Shown: positions 10,161-18,506 of the stretch, piece by piece
Layout of the letters: each line of letters begins with the position of its first letter
How positions within the stretch are numbered: the first letter of the stretch is position 1
DNA from: Streptomyces griseus subsp. griseus
GTDB lineage: Bacteria > Actinomycetota > Actinomycetes > Streptomycetales > Streptomycetaceae
Length of the DNA: 64,000 nucleotides
NCBI RefSeq assembly: GCF_000720255.1
Contig: NZ_JOJE01000002.1
Span: 124,001 to 188,000, forward strand
Direction: 5' to 3'
Notes under the pieces: model-generated
Databases searched by the model: none
What the model saw: the letters and a program-made list of their open reading frames with translations, nothing else
What the model was told of the DNA's origin: nothing
Translations under genes and position numbers: made by a program

Positions 10161-10883
10161 TCAGCGCTCCAGCACAGCGAACGACGCCCCCTGATTGTCG
10201 GTGACGACGCCGACCGTTCCGTACGAGGTCTCGAAGGGTCCCGCCTGGACACGGCCGCCGAGCCGGTTCACCGTCCCGAGTGCCGCCACACAGTCCGCCA
10301 CCCGGAAGTGGACCAGGAAGTGCGGCGGCATCTCGGCCGGGAACACGTCGTAGACAAGGGCACGGCCGAAGTCGGGGTCGGCGTCGGGGCCGAAGAGGGC
10401 GTCGTGGAAGAGGTCGCCGTAGAAGGTGTTCGCGGCCTCGGTGTCGCGGGTGTACAGCTCGGCCCAGACGAAGGTGCCCCGCTCGCGGCGGCGGCCGAAG
10501 CCCGGGTGCTTGTGGGGCTGCCAGAGGCCGAAGACGGCACCCTCCGGGTCGGCGGCGAGGGCGGCGAGGCCCAGGTCCCCGACCGGCATGGGGGCGGTGA
10601 CGACCTGGCCGCCCGCGGCCCAGATGCGGTCGGCGAGGCCCTCGACGTCCGGGGTGGCGAAGTAGACCGTCCAGACGGTGGGCATCCGGCCGTCCGTCTT
10701 GCGCCCGAGCGCGGCGACGGGCTCCCCGTCCAGTCGCGCCCACACGGAGGGGCCGTACGCCTCCTTGAAGGTCCACCCGAAGAGCTCACCGTAGAACCGC
10801 TCACCCGCCGCCACATCGGGCAGCTGGGCGTCCACCCAGCAGGGGACGCCCTCTCTATACGCGGATGCCCTGTTTTCGGCCAT
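10161..10883 (-). CDS. VOC (glyoxalase-fold) family protein
   Basis: 240 aa with two tandem VOC domains (about 12-118 and 133-238), each with the FYGELFGW / FYGDLFHD signature. It lies just upstream of afsK on the same strand, separated by 187 bp. In S. coelicolor the gene beside afsK encodes KbpA, an AfsK-binding inhibitor of its autophosphorylation. This protein is the positional candidate and has about the right length, but I cannot confirm identity from memory. Metal ligands are not complete enough to assign an enzymatic activity. No clear ribosome-binding site precedes ATG 10883. Confidence 0.75.
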   Translation of the reverse strand: MAENRASAYREGVPCWVDAQLPDVAAGERFYGELFGWTFKEAYGPSVWARLDGEPVAALGRKTDGRMPTVWTVYFATPDVEGLADRIWAAGGQVVTAPMPVGDLGLAALAADPEGAVFGLWQPHKHPGFGRRRERGTFVWAELYTRDTEAANTFYGDLFHDALFGPDADPDFGRALVYDVFPAEMPPHFLVHFRVADCVAALGTVNRLGGRVQAGPFETSYGTVGVVTDNQGASFAVLER

Positions 10884-10997
10884 GCAGCCAACGTAACGTC
10901 GGCTCCCGCAGGCCGCAGACCAGGCACACCCGCCCCGCAGCACCCGCACACCCCATTTGCAGTCGGCCGAATCGCGCTCCCATCACCCCTCGGTAAG

Positions 10998-11012
10998 CTG
11001 ACGACATGACAG
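10998..11012. promoter_or_regulatory. Near-match regulon operator over tetR start
   Basis: CTGACGACATGACAG matches CTGAC-N5-GTCAG at 9 of 10 fixed positions and covers the ATG of the tetR gene. It would allow autorepression of an mRNA with little or no leader. Confidence 0.5.
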
Positions 11013-11653
11013 GACAAGTGCGTACCGTCGACGGCCGCGTTGCCGGTCGGCGCGGGCAGGCGACGCGGCAGAAGCTGCTGGACTGCCTCAGCGAGATGCT
11101 CAGCTCCTCTCCGTACCGGGACGTCAAGGTCATCGACGTCGCCCGGAAGGCGGGCACTTCGCCCGCGACCTTCTATCAGTACTTCCCCGACGTCGAAGGC
11201 GCCGTCCTTGAGATCGCCGAGCAAATGGCCGCGGAGGGCGCCGGTTTGACCGAGCTGCTCGAGGGCCGGTCCTGGGTCGGCAAGTCCGGCTGGCAGACGG
11301 CACAGGAACTCGTCGACGGGTTCCTGGAGTTCTGGAAGAAGAACGACGCCATCCTCCGCGTGGTCGACCTCGGTGCCGCCGAAGGCGACAAACGCTTCTA
11401 CAAACTCCGTATGAAGATCCTGAACTCGGTGAACAACTCCCTGGTGGACGCCGTCAGCGAGTTGCAGTCCAAGGGCAGGGTCGACAAGGACGTGAACCCG
11501 GCCGCGATCGCCGGCTCGGTCGTCGCGATGCTCGCGGCGGTCGCCTCGCACCAGAAGGGCTTCCAGACGTGGGGCGTCAAGCAGGCTGAACTGAAGCCGA
11601 ATCTGGCGCTGCTGGTGCATCTGGGGATCACCGGCAAGAAGCCGACGAAGTAG
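11006..11653 (+). CDS. TetR-family regulator, candidate master of the dispersed regulon
   Basis: 215 aa. The N-terminal helix-turn-helix spans about 14-62 (RQKLLDCLSEML ... ARKAGTSPATFYQYFPD) and is followed by an all-helical ligand domain. It is the only TetR gene in the window and carries a near-copy of the CTGAC-N5-GTCAG palindrome over its own start. TetR repressors of acyl-CoA pathways usually release DNA on binding an acyl-CoA intermediate. The link to the regulon is inference from position, family and site; an unlinked regulator could equally bind these sites. Confidence 0.85.
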   Translation: MTGQVRTVDGRVAGRRGQATRQKLLDCLSEMLSSSPYRDVKVIDVARKAGTSPATFYQYFPDVEGAVLEIAEQMAAEGAGLTELLEGRSWVGKSGWQTAQELVDGFLEFWKKNDAILRVVDLGAAEGDKRFYKLRMKILNSVNNSLVDAVSELQSKGRVDKDVNPAAIAGSVVAMLAAVASHQKGFQTWGVKQAELKPNLALLVHLGITGKKPTK

Positions 11654-11761
11654 GCCCGGCCCCCCTCCCCCTCTTACACGGTCAAGTCCTGTCTGTCAGG
11701 CGGCGGTCACCCTCGGGTGGCCGCCGCCTGCCGTGCTGTGTGCGGGCCGTGGCCGATCCCT

Positions 11762-11827
11762 CACCAGCTGCTACGCCGGCAGTGGACGGCCCTGCACCAG
11801 TTGCTACGCGGGCAGTGGACGGTCCTG
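11762..11827 (-). repeat. 33-bp tandem duplication at the Lrp gene 3' end
   Basis: Two 33-bp units (11762-11794, 11795-11827) differ at a few bases. Read on the minus strand each encodes the tail Q-D/G-RPLPA and a TAG stop. The Lrp gene therefore ends at the first stop and a second in-frame copy of its C-terminus and stop follows. Confidence 0.8.
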
Positions 11828-12256
11828 CACCACGTGCTTCATCACCAGCGTGGACGTCAGCCGTTGCACCCCCGGCAGCGTCGCCAGCCGCTCGTCGTAC
11901 AGCCGCTGGAAGGCCGCGAGGTCGGCCGTCGCCACCCGCAGCAGATAGTCCGGGTCACCGAACAGCCGCTGCGCCTCCAGTACGTGTTCCACCTCGCTGA
12001 CCGCCCGCTCGAACTCGGCGACCGTGTCCCGGTCCTCCTGCCGCATCGAGACGAAGACCAGCGCCTCGAAGGTCAGCCCGACGGCGACCGGGTCCACGAC
12101 CGCCCGGTATCCGGTGATCGCCCCCGACCGCTCCAGCTCCCGCAGCCTGCGGTGACAGGGCGAGACGCTCAGCCGCACCCTTCCGGCCAGCTCGGTCACG
12201 GTCAGCCGCCCGTCGTGCTGCAGCTCGGCAAGAATCTTCCGGTCCATGTCGTCCAT
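11804..12256 (-). CDS. Lrp/AsnC-family regulator
   Basis: 150 aa. The N-terminal winged HTH (DRKILAELQHDGRLTVTELA, residues 5-24, then SVSPCHRRLRELE) is joined to a C-terminal RAM/ACT effector domain with GDPDYLLRV near 101. It is transcribed divergently from a LysE-type exporter 83 bp away, a classic pairing in which the Lrp protein senses an amino acid and activates its exporter. Its last codons lie inside a tandem duplication. Confidence 0.92.
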   Translation of the reverse strand: MDDMDRKILAELQHDGRLTVTELAGRVRLSVSPCHRRLRELERSGAITGYRAVVDPVAVGLTFEALVFVSMRQEDRDTVAEFERAVSEVEHVLEAQRLFGDPDYLLRVATADLAAFQRLYDERLATLPGVQRLTSTLVMKHVVQDRPLPA

Positions 12257-12338
12257 GAGGCAGATCTTCCCTCACTCCCGGCGGTTCCGGGCAAACTTCG
12301 GGAACACCTTTGGCCAGATCGCGCCTAATGTCCCCGTC

Positions 12339-12962
12339 ATGGACTCCACCACGCTGATTTCCTTCCTCGCCCTCGATCTGCTGCTGGTGTGCGTGCCGGG
12401 CGCGGACTGGGCGTATGTGATCTCGGCAGGACTGCGCGGGCGCTCGGTGGGCGCGGCGGTCGGCGGGCTGGTCTCCGGGTACGCGCTGCACACCGTCCTC
12501 GCGGCGGCCGGGCTCGCGGTCCTGGTCGCGGGGTCTCCGGCGCTGCTCACCGGGCTGACGGTGGTGGGGGCGGCCTACCTGGTGTGGCTGGGGTGGGGGG
12601 TGCTGCGCAGGCCGTGGGTGCCGGAGGCCGGGGAGACGGTGGTCGCGGGCGCCGGTCGGGTCTTCCTGCGCGGGGCCACGATCAGCGGCCTGAACCCCAA
12701 GGGGCTGCTGCTCTACCTGTCGGTCCTGCCCCAGTTCCTCGTCACCCGGGACGCGCACCTCCCCGTCCCCGCGCAGACCGCCGTCCTGGGGCTGCTGCAC
12801 ATGGCGTGCTGCGTCGCCGTGTACGCCGCGGTCGGCCTCCTCGCCCGTGCGGTGCTCGGCGCCCGGCCGGCCGCGGCCCGGGCGGTCACCCGGACGTCGG
12901 GGGCGGCGATGCTGGGGATCGGGGCGTTTCTGCTGGTCCAGCGGCTGGCGCTCGGCGGCTGA
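12339..12962 (+). CDS. LysE/RhtB-family amino-acid exporter
   Basis: 207-aa membrane protein with six hydrophobic segments and the family pattern LLVCVPGADWAYVISAGLRG near residue 13 and SGLNPKGLLLYLSVLPQF near 114. It exports amino acids or derivatives across the cytoplasmic membrane; substrate unknown. ATG 12339 has no Shine-Dalgarno, and TAATGT at 12326-12331 would put the transcript start at the ATG, so it may be leaderless. The 3' end overlaps the convergent F420 gene by 77 bp. Confidence 0.88.
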   Translation: MDSTTLISFLALDLLLVCVPGADWAYVISAGLRGRSVGAAVGGLVSGYALHTVLAAAGLAVLVAGSPALLTGLTVVGAAYLVWLGWGVLRRPWVPEAGETVVAGAGRVFLRGATISGLNPKGLLLYLSVLPQFLVTRDAHLPVPAQTAVLGLLHMACCVAVYAAVGLLARAVLGARPAAARAVTRTSGAAMLGIGAFLLVQRLALGG

Positions 12963-13419
12963 GCCGGAACAGCCGGATCTCCCGCTCCACCCGCTGCTGG
13001 TACGTCGCGTACGGCGGCCAGAACGCCAGCACCGCCTGCCAGGCCACCGCCCGCTCCTCCCCCGTCAGCAGCAGGGCCGTGACCGGGACGTCCTCGCCCT
13101 TCCAGCTGATCTCCGCGTCGGGATGGGCGAGCAGGTTGTGGGTCCAGGCGGGGTGCCCGGGCCTGCCGAAGTTGGAGCCGACGAGCAGCCAGCCCCGCCC
13201 GCCGCCCTCGGGCATGCAGGCCAGCGGCGTACGACGTGGCAGCCCGCTGCGCGCGCCGGTCGAGGTGAGGACCACCCCTGGCAGCATCTGGGCGCTGAGC
13301 AGCACCTTTCCCCGGGTGAGCCGGTGCACGGCACGGTCCAGCGCGGGCACCAGGTGCGGGGCGACCTTCGCGAAGCCCCGGGTCGAGGACACCTTCTGCA
13401 CCACTCGGACGCCGATCAC
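12886..13419 (-). CDS. Deazaflavin (F420)-dependent nitroreductase-family protein
   Basis: 177 aa of the Ddn/FDOR-B split-barrel family: LTSTGARSGLPRRTPLACMP near 52, LLVGSNFGRPGHPAWTHNLLAHPDAEI near 78 and PVTALLLTGEER near 112 are the family blocks. Members use reduced F420 to reduce quinones or enones. GTG 13419 overlaps the stop of the acyl-CoA dehydrogenase (GTGA), so the two are coupled and share operator B1. An enone reduction step would fit a degradation pathway. The C-terminal 25 residues overlap the LysE gene and are poorly conserved in character. Confidence 0.82.
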   Translation of the reverse strand: MIGVRVVQKVSSTRGFAKVAPHLVPALDRAVHRLTRGKVLLSAQMLPGVVLTSTGARSGLPRRTPLACMPEGGGRGWLLVGSNFGRPGHPAWTHNLLAHPDAEISWKGEDVPVTALLLTGEERAVAWQAVLAFWPPYATYQQRVEREIRLFRLSRRAPAAGPAETPRSPASPPPTSG

Positions 13420-14603
13420 ACCGCCACCTCCGTCCGCTCGAACAGTCGCGCTTCGTCGGCGGCGTGCGCCCGCAGCCGGTGCACCGGCCCGAAGAGCAAC
13501 TCGTCGCCCGCGGCCCGCTTGAAGTACAGGTGGGCCTCGTGCTCCCAGGTGAAACCGATGCCGCCGTGCAGCTGGATCGCCTCCCCGGCGGCGGTGCGCA
13601 GCGCCTGGAGCGCCTGGGCCAGGGCGAGGCCGCCCACCCTTTCCTCGTGCGCGGTCGCCCAGGCCGCGTAGTAGGCCGCCGAGCGCGCCGCCCGCACCTG
13701 GACGTGGACGTCGGCCAGCCGGTGCTTGACGGCCTGGAAGGATCCGATCAGCCGCCCGAACTGCGCCCGCTGCCCGACGTACTCGACGGTCCGCTCCAGC
13801 GCCCGGTCGGCGGCGCCCACGGCCTCGCAGGCGAGGAGGGCAGCGAGCCCGTCACCGAGGGCGGACAGGGCCGCCGGGACGTCCGCGTCCGACGCGCCGA
13901 GCAACGCGGCTTCCACGTTCCGGAGCTGGACGCGGGCCCGGGGCCGGGTCGGGTCCAGGGCGGTCTGCCGGATCCGGACCAGCCCCGCCGCGTCGCCGGG
14001 GACGAGGAAGAGGAGGGTGCGGGAGCGGGCGAACCCGCCGGTGTGGGCGGCGACCAGGAGGATCCCCGCGCTGTGCCCGTCGAGGACCTGGTCGGCCTCC
14101 CCGTACAGCCGCCACGCGTCCCCGTGCCCCCGCCGGGCCTGGACCCCGCCCGCGCGGCCGCCGCCGGCCCAGTCGCCGTCGTTGCCGCCGGTCAGCGCGA
14201 GGGCGGTGGTGAGGCCGGGGCCGGGCAGCGCGAGGGCTGCGGTCAGGGTGCCGGAGGCGAGGCGGGGCAGCAGGTCGGCGCGCTGGGCGTCGGTGCCGAG
14301 GGCGAGGAGGAGGGGGGCGGCGAGTCCGGCGGTGGCGAGCAGGGGCGTGGGGGCGAGTGCGCGGCCCGTCTCCTCGCAGGCGAGAGCGAGTTCGGTGACG
14401 GAGCAGCCGACACCGCCGTACTTCTCGGGCAGGGCGAGTCCGGGCAGGCCGAGCTGTTCGGTTAGGGCGGTCCACAGGGCCGCGTCGTGGCCGGCGGGGG
14501 TGTCGAGCGCGGCACGCAGCTCATGGGGTCCGCAGCGTTTGTGGAGCACCTCGCGCAGGGTGCGGCGGATCTCGTCCTGTTCGGCGGTGAAGCTCGCGTC
14601 CAT
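13416..14603 (-). CDS. Acyl-CoA dehydrogenase (beta-type subunit)
   Basis: 395 aa. FAD-binding and core blocks are present: RAQFGRLIGSFQAVKHRLAD near 285 and IQLHGGIGFTWEHEAHLYFKRA near 345. The C-terminal YEG.Q block with the catalytic glutamate of MCAD-type enzymes is absent; the chain ends in a different tail. This is typical of one subunit of the heteromeric actinobacterial dehydrogenases used on steroid side chains. A possible partner is one of the large-type enzymes at 32.4 or 38.0 kb. First gene behind operator B1. Confidence 0.85.
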   Translation of the reverse strand: MDASFTAEQDEIRRTLREVLHKRCGPHELRAALDTPAGHDAALWTALTEQLGLPGLALPEKYGGVGCSVTELALACEETGRALAPTPLLATAGLAAPLLLALGTDAQRADLLPRLASGTLTAALALPGPGLTTALALTGGNDGDWAGGGRAGGVQARRGHGDAWRLYGEADQVLDGHSAGILLVAAHTGGFARSRTLLFLVPGDAAGLVRIRQTALDPTRPRARVQLRNVEAALLGASDADVPAALSALGDGLAALLACEAVGAADRALERTVEYVGQRAQFGRLIGSFQAVKHRLADVHVQVRAARSAAYYAAWATAHEERVGGLALAQALQALRTAAGEAIQLHGGIGFTWEHEAHLYFKRAAGDELLFGPVHRLRAHAADEARLFERTEVAV

Positions 14604-14623
14604 GGCCGGCCTTCCCTCCCGAT

Positions 14624-14638
14624 CTGACGGTCCGTCAT
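14624..14638. promoter_or_regulatory. Regulon operator B1
   Basis: CTGACGGTCCGTCAT matches 9 of 10 fixed positions. It lies 20 bp upstream of the acyl-CoA dehydrogenase start. Confidence 0.7.
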
Positions 14639-14685
14639 ATTAGGGGCGCCGAACGGAAGCGGGAAGGCTGTCGGGACCGCCGGAC

Positions 14686-14700
14686 CTGATATACCGTCAG
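14686..14700. promoter_or_regulatory. Regulon operator B2
   Basis: CTGATATACCGTCAG matches 9 of 10 positions and ends four bases before the thiolase ATG. The stretch ACCGTCAGATTCATGG is the same as that at the doxX start, in the same orientation to its gene. Confidence 0.7.
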
Positions 14701-14704
14701 ATTC

Positions 14705-15877
14705 ATGGTGGCTCCTGGGAACCGCAAGGTGGCCGTGGTCGGCGTCGCCCTCTCGGACTGCGGCCGTGTCGACGACGCGACGCCCTACGCCCTGCACGCG
14801 CAGGCGGCCCGCCGGGCCCTGGCGGACGCGGGCCTCGACCGCACGCGGATCGACGGCTTCGCCTCGGCCGGCCTGGGCGTCCTCGCACCGGTGGAGGTCG
14901 CCGAGTACCTGGGCCTGCGCCCCACCTGGGTGGACTCCACCTCGGTCGGCGGCTCCACCTGGGAAGTCATGGCCGCCCACGCGGCGGACGCGATCGCCGC
15001 GGGCCACGCCAACGCCGTCCTGCTGGTCTACGGCTCGACGGCCCGCGCCGACATCCGGGCCGGCCGCCGCACCGGCGACCTCTCCTTCGGCGCGCGCGGC
15101 CCCCTCCAGTTCGAGGTCCCCTACGGCCACACCCTGATCGCCAAGTACGCGATGGCCGCCCGCCGTCACATGATCGAGTACGGCACGACGATCGAGCAGC
15201 TGGCCGAGGTGGCCGTCCAGGCCCGGGCGAACGCGGCCCTGAACCCCGGGGCGATGTACCGCGACCCGATCACCGTCGACGACGTCCTGTCCGGCCCGAT
15301 GATCGCCGACCCCTTCACCAAGCTCCACTGCTGCCTGCGCTCCGACGGCGGCGCGGCGGTGCTGCTGGCCGCCGAGGAGTACGTGCGGGACTGCCGCACC
15401 GCCCCCGTGTGGGTCCTCGGCAGCGGCGAGCACGTCTCGCACGCGAGCCTGTCGGAGTGGGAGGACTTCACGGTCTCCCCGGCGGCGGTGAGCGGGCGGC
15501 TGGCGTTCGCGCGGGCGGGCGTGCGGCCGCAGGAGATGGACTTCGCCGAGCTCTACGACGCGTTCACCTACATGACCCTGGTGACCCTGGAGGACCTCGG
15601 CTTCTGCGCGAAGGGCGAGGGCGGGGCGTTCGTGGAGAAGGGGCGGCTGACCCTGTCGGGAGCCCTGCCGGTCAACACGGACGGGGGTGGGCTTTCGGCC
15701 CAGCACCCGGGCATGCGGGGCCTGTTCCTGCTGGTGGAGGCGGTACGGCAGTTGCGGGGCGAGGCGGGTGACCGACAGGTGCGGCGCGCGGACGGCGCGT
15801 TGCCGCGCCTGGGGGTGGCCTCCGGCACCGGCGGCTGGTTCTGCTCGTCCGGAACGGTGGTACTGGGCCGGGAATGA
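14705..15877 (+). CDS. Ltp-type thiolase-fold enzyme lacking the nucleophilic Cys
   Basis: 390 aa of the same group as the enzyme at 3.9 kb. The nucleophile block reads GGSTWEVMAAHA (82-93), with Thr85 where the other has Cys87, so it cannot act as a normal thiolase. YDAFTYM near 280 and NTDGGGLSAQHPG near 320 are retained. This pattern fits the Ltp2 retro-aldolases that cut 17-hydroxy steroid side chains with a DUF35 partner; the unpaired DUF35 gene at 19.7 kb is a candidate. Start at ATG 14705 or GTG 14708; no Shine-Dalgarno, so near-leaderless. Confidence 0.85.
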   Translation: MVAPGNRKVAVVGVALSDCGRVDDATPYALHAQAARRALADAGLDRTRIDGFASAGLGVLAPVEVAEYLGLRPTWVDSTSVGGSTWEVMAAHAADAIAAGHANAVLLVYGSTARADIRAGRRTGDLSFGARGPLQFEVPYGHTLIAKYAMAARRHMIEYGTTIEQLAEVAVQARANAALNPGAMYRDPITVDDVLSGPMIADPFTKLHCCLRSDGGAAVLLAAEEYVRDCRTAPVWVLGSGEHVSHASLSEWEDFTVSPAAVSGRLAFARAGVRPQEMDFAELYDAFTYMTLVTLEDLGFCAKGEGGAFVEKGRLTLSGALPVNTDGGGLSAQHPGMRGLFLLVEAVRQLRGEAGDRQVRRADGALPRLGVASGTGGWFCSSGTVVLGRE

Positions 15878-16018
15878 CCGACTGTTCCGGGTGCGGCGGA
15901 AAAACGGAAGAACCAAACGGAAGAACGCGGCAACCTTTCCGGCTTCGGCGACCACTGAGGTGTCGCAAGCTCCGCCGTCCGCAGGACGTGCTCCGCCGAA
16001 CCGCGTAAGGATTCGTCC

Positions 16019-17002
16019 GTGACATCCCCCTCGCACCGCCGCGCCCGTCCCGCCCGGCGCCCGGTCCGCGTGCCCCTGCTCACCGTGGTCGCCGTGGCGG
16101 CCGTAGCACTCGTCGTGTCCCTGGTGATCGCCCTCCGCCCCGACGGCGGTCACGGCGGCCGAAGCGAGGCCGGCCAGGACAGGGCCGCGTCCGTCGCCGG
16201 CGCCGGGAAGGACACGCAGCCCACGCCGACGGCCGAGTCGGCGTCCCCCTCGCCGTCCACGGCGTCCCCGACCCCGAAGGCGAGCACCAAGGCCCCCACC
16301 AAGTCGGCCAAGCCCAGCACCACGCCCGCGTCCGCGCGCGCCGCCGCCGAGCCGGCACCCAGGAAGCCGGTCACCGCCGCCGCGCCGTCGTCCGGCCGGA
16401 TCCGCCCCGGAGCCACCTATCAAGGGGTGGCCACCGCCTACGACAGCAACGGCGACGGCGCCTGCTCCTACGGGCCGACCTCCGACGTCATGAACGCCGC
16501 GATGAACGTCACCGACTACGAGACGTCCCGGGCGTGCGGTGCGTACGTCCTCGTCCGCGCGTCCGGCGGCAAGTCGATCACCGTCCGGATCACCAACGAG
16601 TGCCCCGCCCCCTGCCAGCCGGGCCAGCTGGACCTCAGCCAGCAGGCGTTCGCCAAGCTGGCACCCCTGTCGACCGGCCGGATCGCGATCACGTGGAGCC
16701 TGTTGAGCCCCGCCACCTCCGACACCATCTCGATCCGCTACAAGACCGGCTCCACCCAGTACTGGTGCGGCATCCAGGCCATCGGCCACCGCAACCCGCT
16801 GGCCCGCCTGGAGGTCCGTACGAGCGGCGGCTGGAAGGCGCTGCCGCGCACCGGCTACAACTACTTCCTCTCCGAGCAGGGCGCCGGGTGCGGCAGCGCG
16901 ATCCGGCTCACCGACATCTACGGGGAGCGGCTGACCGTCGAGGGTCTCGCGGTGCGCGCGAACGTCGTGCAGGCGACGCGGGTCCAGTTCGCCCGGCACT
17001 GA
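16019..17002 (+). CDS. Expansin-like secreted or membrane-anchored protein
   Basis: 327 aa. An Arg/Pro-rich cytoplasmic start and a hydrophobic segment (VPLLTVVAVAAVALVVSLVIA, 18-38) are followed by a Ser/Thr/Pro/Lys-rich linker to about 125. The rest is a double-psi beta-barrel (GVATAYDSNGDGACSYG near 138, CPAPCQPGQLDLSQQAF near 198, whose DLS Asp matches the expansin catalytic position) and a C-terminal CBM63-like sheet domain. Expansins loosen cellulose or cell walls without hydrolysis. GTG 16019 is the first in-frame start. The gap 15878-16018 shows no gene. Confidence 0.85.
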   Translation: MTSPSHRRARPARRPVRVPLLTVVAVAAVALVVSLVIALRPDGGHGGRSEAGQDRAASVAGAGKDTQPTPTAESASPSPSTASPTPKASTKAPTKSAKPSTTPASARAAAEPAPRKPVTAAAPSSGRIRPGATYQGVATAYDSNGDGACSYGPTSDVMNAAMNVTDYETSRACGAYVLVRASGGKSITVRITNECPAPCQPGQLDLSQQAFAKLAPLSTGRIAITWSLLSPATSDTISIRYKTGSTQYWCGIQAIGHRNPLARLEVRTSGGWKALPRTGYNYFLSEQGAGCGSAIRLTDIYGERLTVEGLAVRANVVQATRVQFARH

Positions 17003-17017
17003 CCCGATACTCGGAGC

Positions 17018-17683
17018 ATGGCTACGGATCTTCATGAGCTGCTCAGGTCGCTTCGGGTGTGGGACCCGGAGGTGACCGAGCTTCCGGTGTTCGCCCCGGA
17101 GGCGGCGCCCGGCGAACCCCTGCCCCTCTTCACGGCGTGGTTCGCCGAGGCGGTGGCGGCCGGTGAGCGCGAGCCGCACACGATGACGCTGGCGACCGCG
17201 GACGAGGAGGGGCTGCCGGACGCCCGCATCGTGATGCTGCACGGCGCCGACGCCGACGGCTGGTCCTTCGCGACCCACGCCACCAGCCGCAAGGGCCACC
17301 AGCTCGCCGCCCGCCCCTACGCCTCCCTCACCTTCTACTGGCCCGTCCATGGCCGCCAGATCCGCGTGCGCGGCCCGGTCTCCGCAGCCCCGGCGCGGGA
17401 GGCGCAGGCCGACCTGCACGCCCGCTCGACGGGAGCGCTGGCCGCCGCGCTGACCGGCCGCCAGAGCGAAGTGCTCGGCTCCCTGGAGGAGTTGGCCCGC
17501 GTTTCACAGTCCGCCTGGGAAGCGGCCCAGGAGGATCCGACCGCCGAGTCCCCCACCTGGACGCTGTACCACCTCCACCCGGACGAGGTGGAGTTCTTCC
17601 AGGGGGACGAGCGGCGGCGGCACGTACGGCTCAGCTACCGGCGGGACGGGGCCGGCTGGGCCAAGGTGCTGCTCTGGCCCTGA
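17018..17683 (+). CDS. Pyridoxamine-phosphate-oxidase-like flavoprotein
   Basis: 221 aa with the PNPOx split barrel: TMTLATADEEGLPDARIVMLHG near 55 and the FMN-contacting ATSRKGHQLAARPYASLTFYWP near 87, plus a C-terminal PNPOx dimerisation segment ending in LLWP. The window holds a second, canonical pdxH at 62.9 kb. This copy diverges at the PLP-binding RGR/QIRVRG region and may act on another substrate. ATG 17018 lies 15 bp after the expansin stop. Confidence 0.82.
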   Translation: MATDLHELLRSLRVWDPEVTELPVFAPEAAPGEPLPLFTAWFAEAVAAGEREPHTMTLATADEEGLPDARIVMLHGADADGWSFATHATSRKGHQLAARPYASLTFYWPVHGRQIRVRGPVSAAPAREAQADLHARSTGALAAALTGRQSEVLGSLEELARVSQSAWEAAQEDPTAESPTWTLYHLHPDEVEFFQGDERRRHVRLSYRRDGAGWAKVLLWP

Positions 17684-17819
17684 CGAAGAGGACGACCTCG
17701 GGGAGGGCGCCCGCCATGGAGACGGGGATGCCGTCCGGGGTCTCCCAGAGGGTGCGGCCGCCGTGGGAGAGGCGGGCGTCGAGGTCCCGGATGAGGCGCC
17801 ACTGAGGTGTGGCGGTCAC
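17631..17819 (-). CDS. Small hypothetical protein coupled to acetyltransferase
   Basis: 62 aa starting at GTG 17819, which overlaps the acetyltransferase stop (GTGA). The first 50 residues (TATPQWRLIRDLDARLSHGG...) look like a real globular segment with balanced composition. The 3' end overlaps the convergent PNPOx-like gene by 53 bp. Function unknown. Confidence 0.5.
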   Translation of the reverse strand: MTATPQWRLIRDLDARLSHGGRTLWETPDGIPVSMAGALPEVVLFVRARAAPWPSRPRPAGS

Positions 17820-18418
17820 GGCAGCTCCACCTCCGGGTCCGTTGCCAGGCGGGCGTGGAGGTGGACGTCGCGGAAGGCGCCCCTGCGGCCGGCCTCGTAC
17901 ATCGCGCCCCGGAGCGTGCCCTCGTACGGGAAGCCGCAACGCTCGGCGATGTGACAGGAGGCGTCGTGGCCCAGGGCGTGGCCGAGTTCCAGGCGGTACA
18001 GCCCGAGGTCGGTGAGGGCCCAGCGGGCGGCGAGGACGAGGGCGCGGGTGGCGATGCCCCGGCCCCGGGCCTCGGGCAGGATCCAGTAGCCGACGCGGGC
18101 CACGCGGAAAGCGGGGTCGATCATGTTGACGCCGACATGCCCCAGCGTCGTACCGTCCGCCGCGTCCGTGACGCGGAACGACGCGCTGGTGCCGTCCGCC
18201 GCCTGTTCCGCCTTCCTCCGCAGGGACAGACGGGCGCCGTCGAGGTCCGTGACCGGAGTCATGGGGGTGTTCCAGCGCAGGAACTCCGGGTCGGACAGCC
18301 CGCGCAGCCAGATCTCCGCCTGGCTCTCGGAGTCCGCGTCCCAGTGACGCAGCCGAAGGCCGTGACCGTGGAGTTCGGGGAAGGGATGGGTGAGGGACTG
18401 CTCGCTGGAGTATGCCAT
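17816..18418 (-). CDS. GNAT acetyltransferase, RimJ/RimL type
   Basis: 200 aa from ATG 18418. LRHWDADSESQAEIWLRGLSDPEF lies at the N-terminus, the acetyl-CoA loop is WILPEARGRGIATRALVLAA near 115 and RLELGHALGHDASCHIAERCGF follows near 145. This is the pattern of ribosomal-protein or small-molecule N-acetyltransferases. Substrate unknown. Translationally coupled to the small ORF downstream. Confidence 0.88.
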   Translation of the reverse strand: MAYSSEQSLTHPFPELHGHGLRLRHWDADSESQAEIWLRGLSDPEFLRWNTPMTPVTDLDGARLSLRRKAEQAADGTSASFRVTDAADGTTLGHVGVNMIDPAFRVARVGYWILPEARGRGIATRALVLAARWALTDLGLYRLELGHALGHDASCHIAERCGFPYEGTLRGAMYEAGRRGAFRDVHLHARLATDPEVELP

Positions 18419-18506
18419 CGGATCATTCAAGCCGGGGGCGGGGCGCGGTACAGCTCGATTACGGGGGCTGCGCAAGCACGCCGTGGTCCTTGGCCGGCCT
18501 CCCCGC

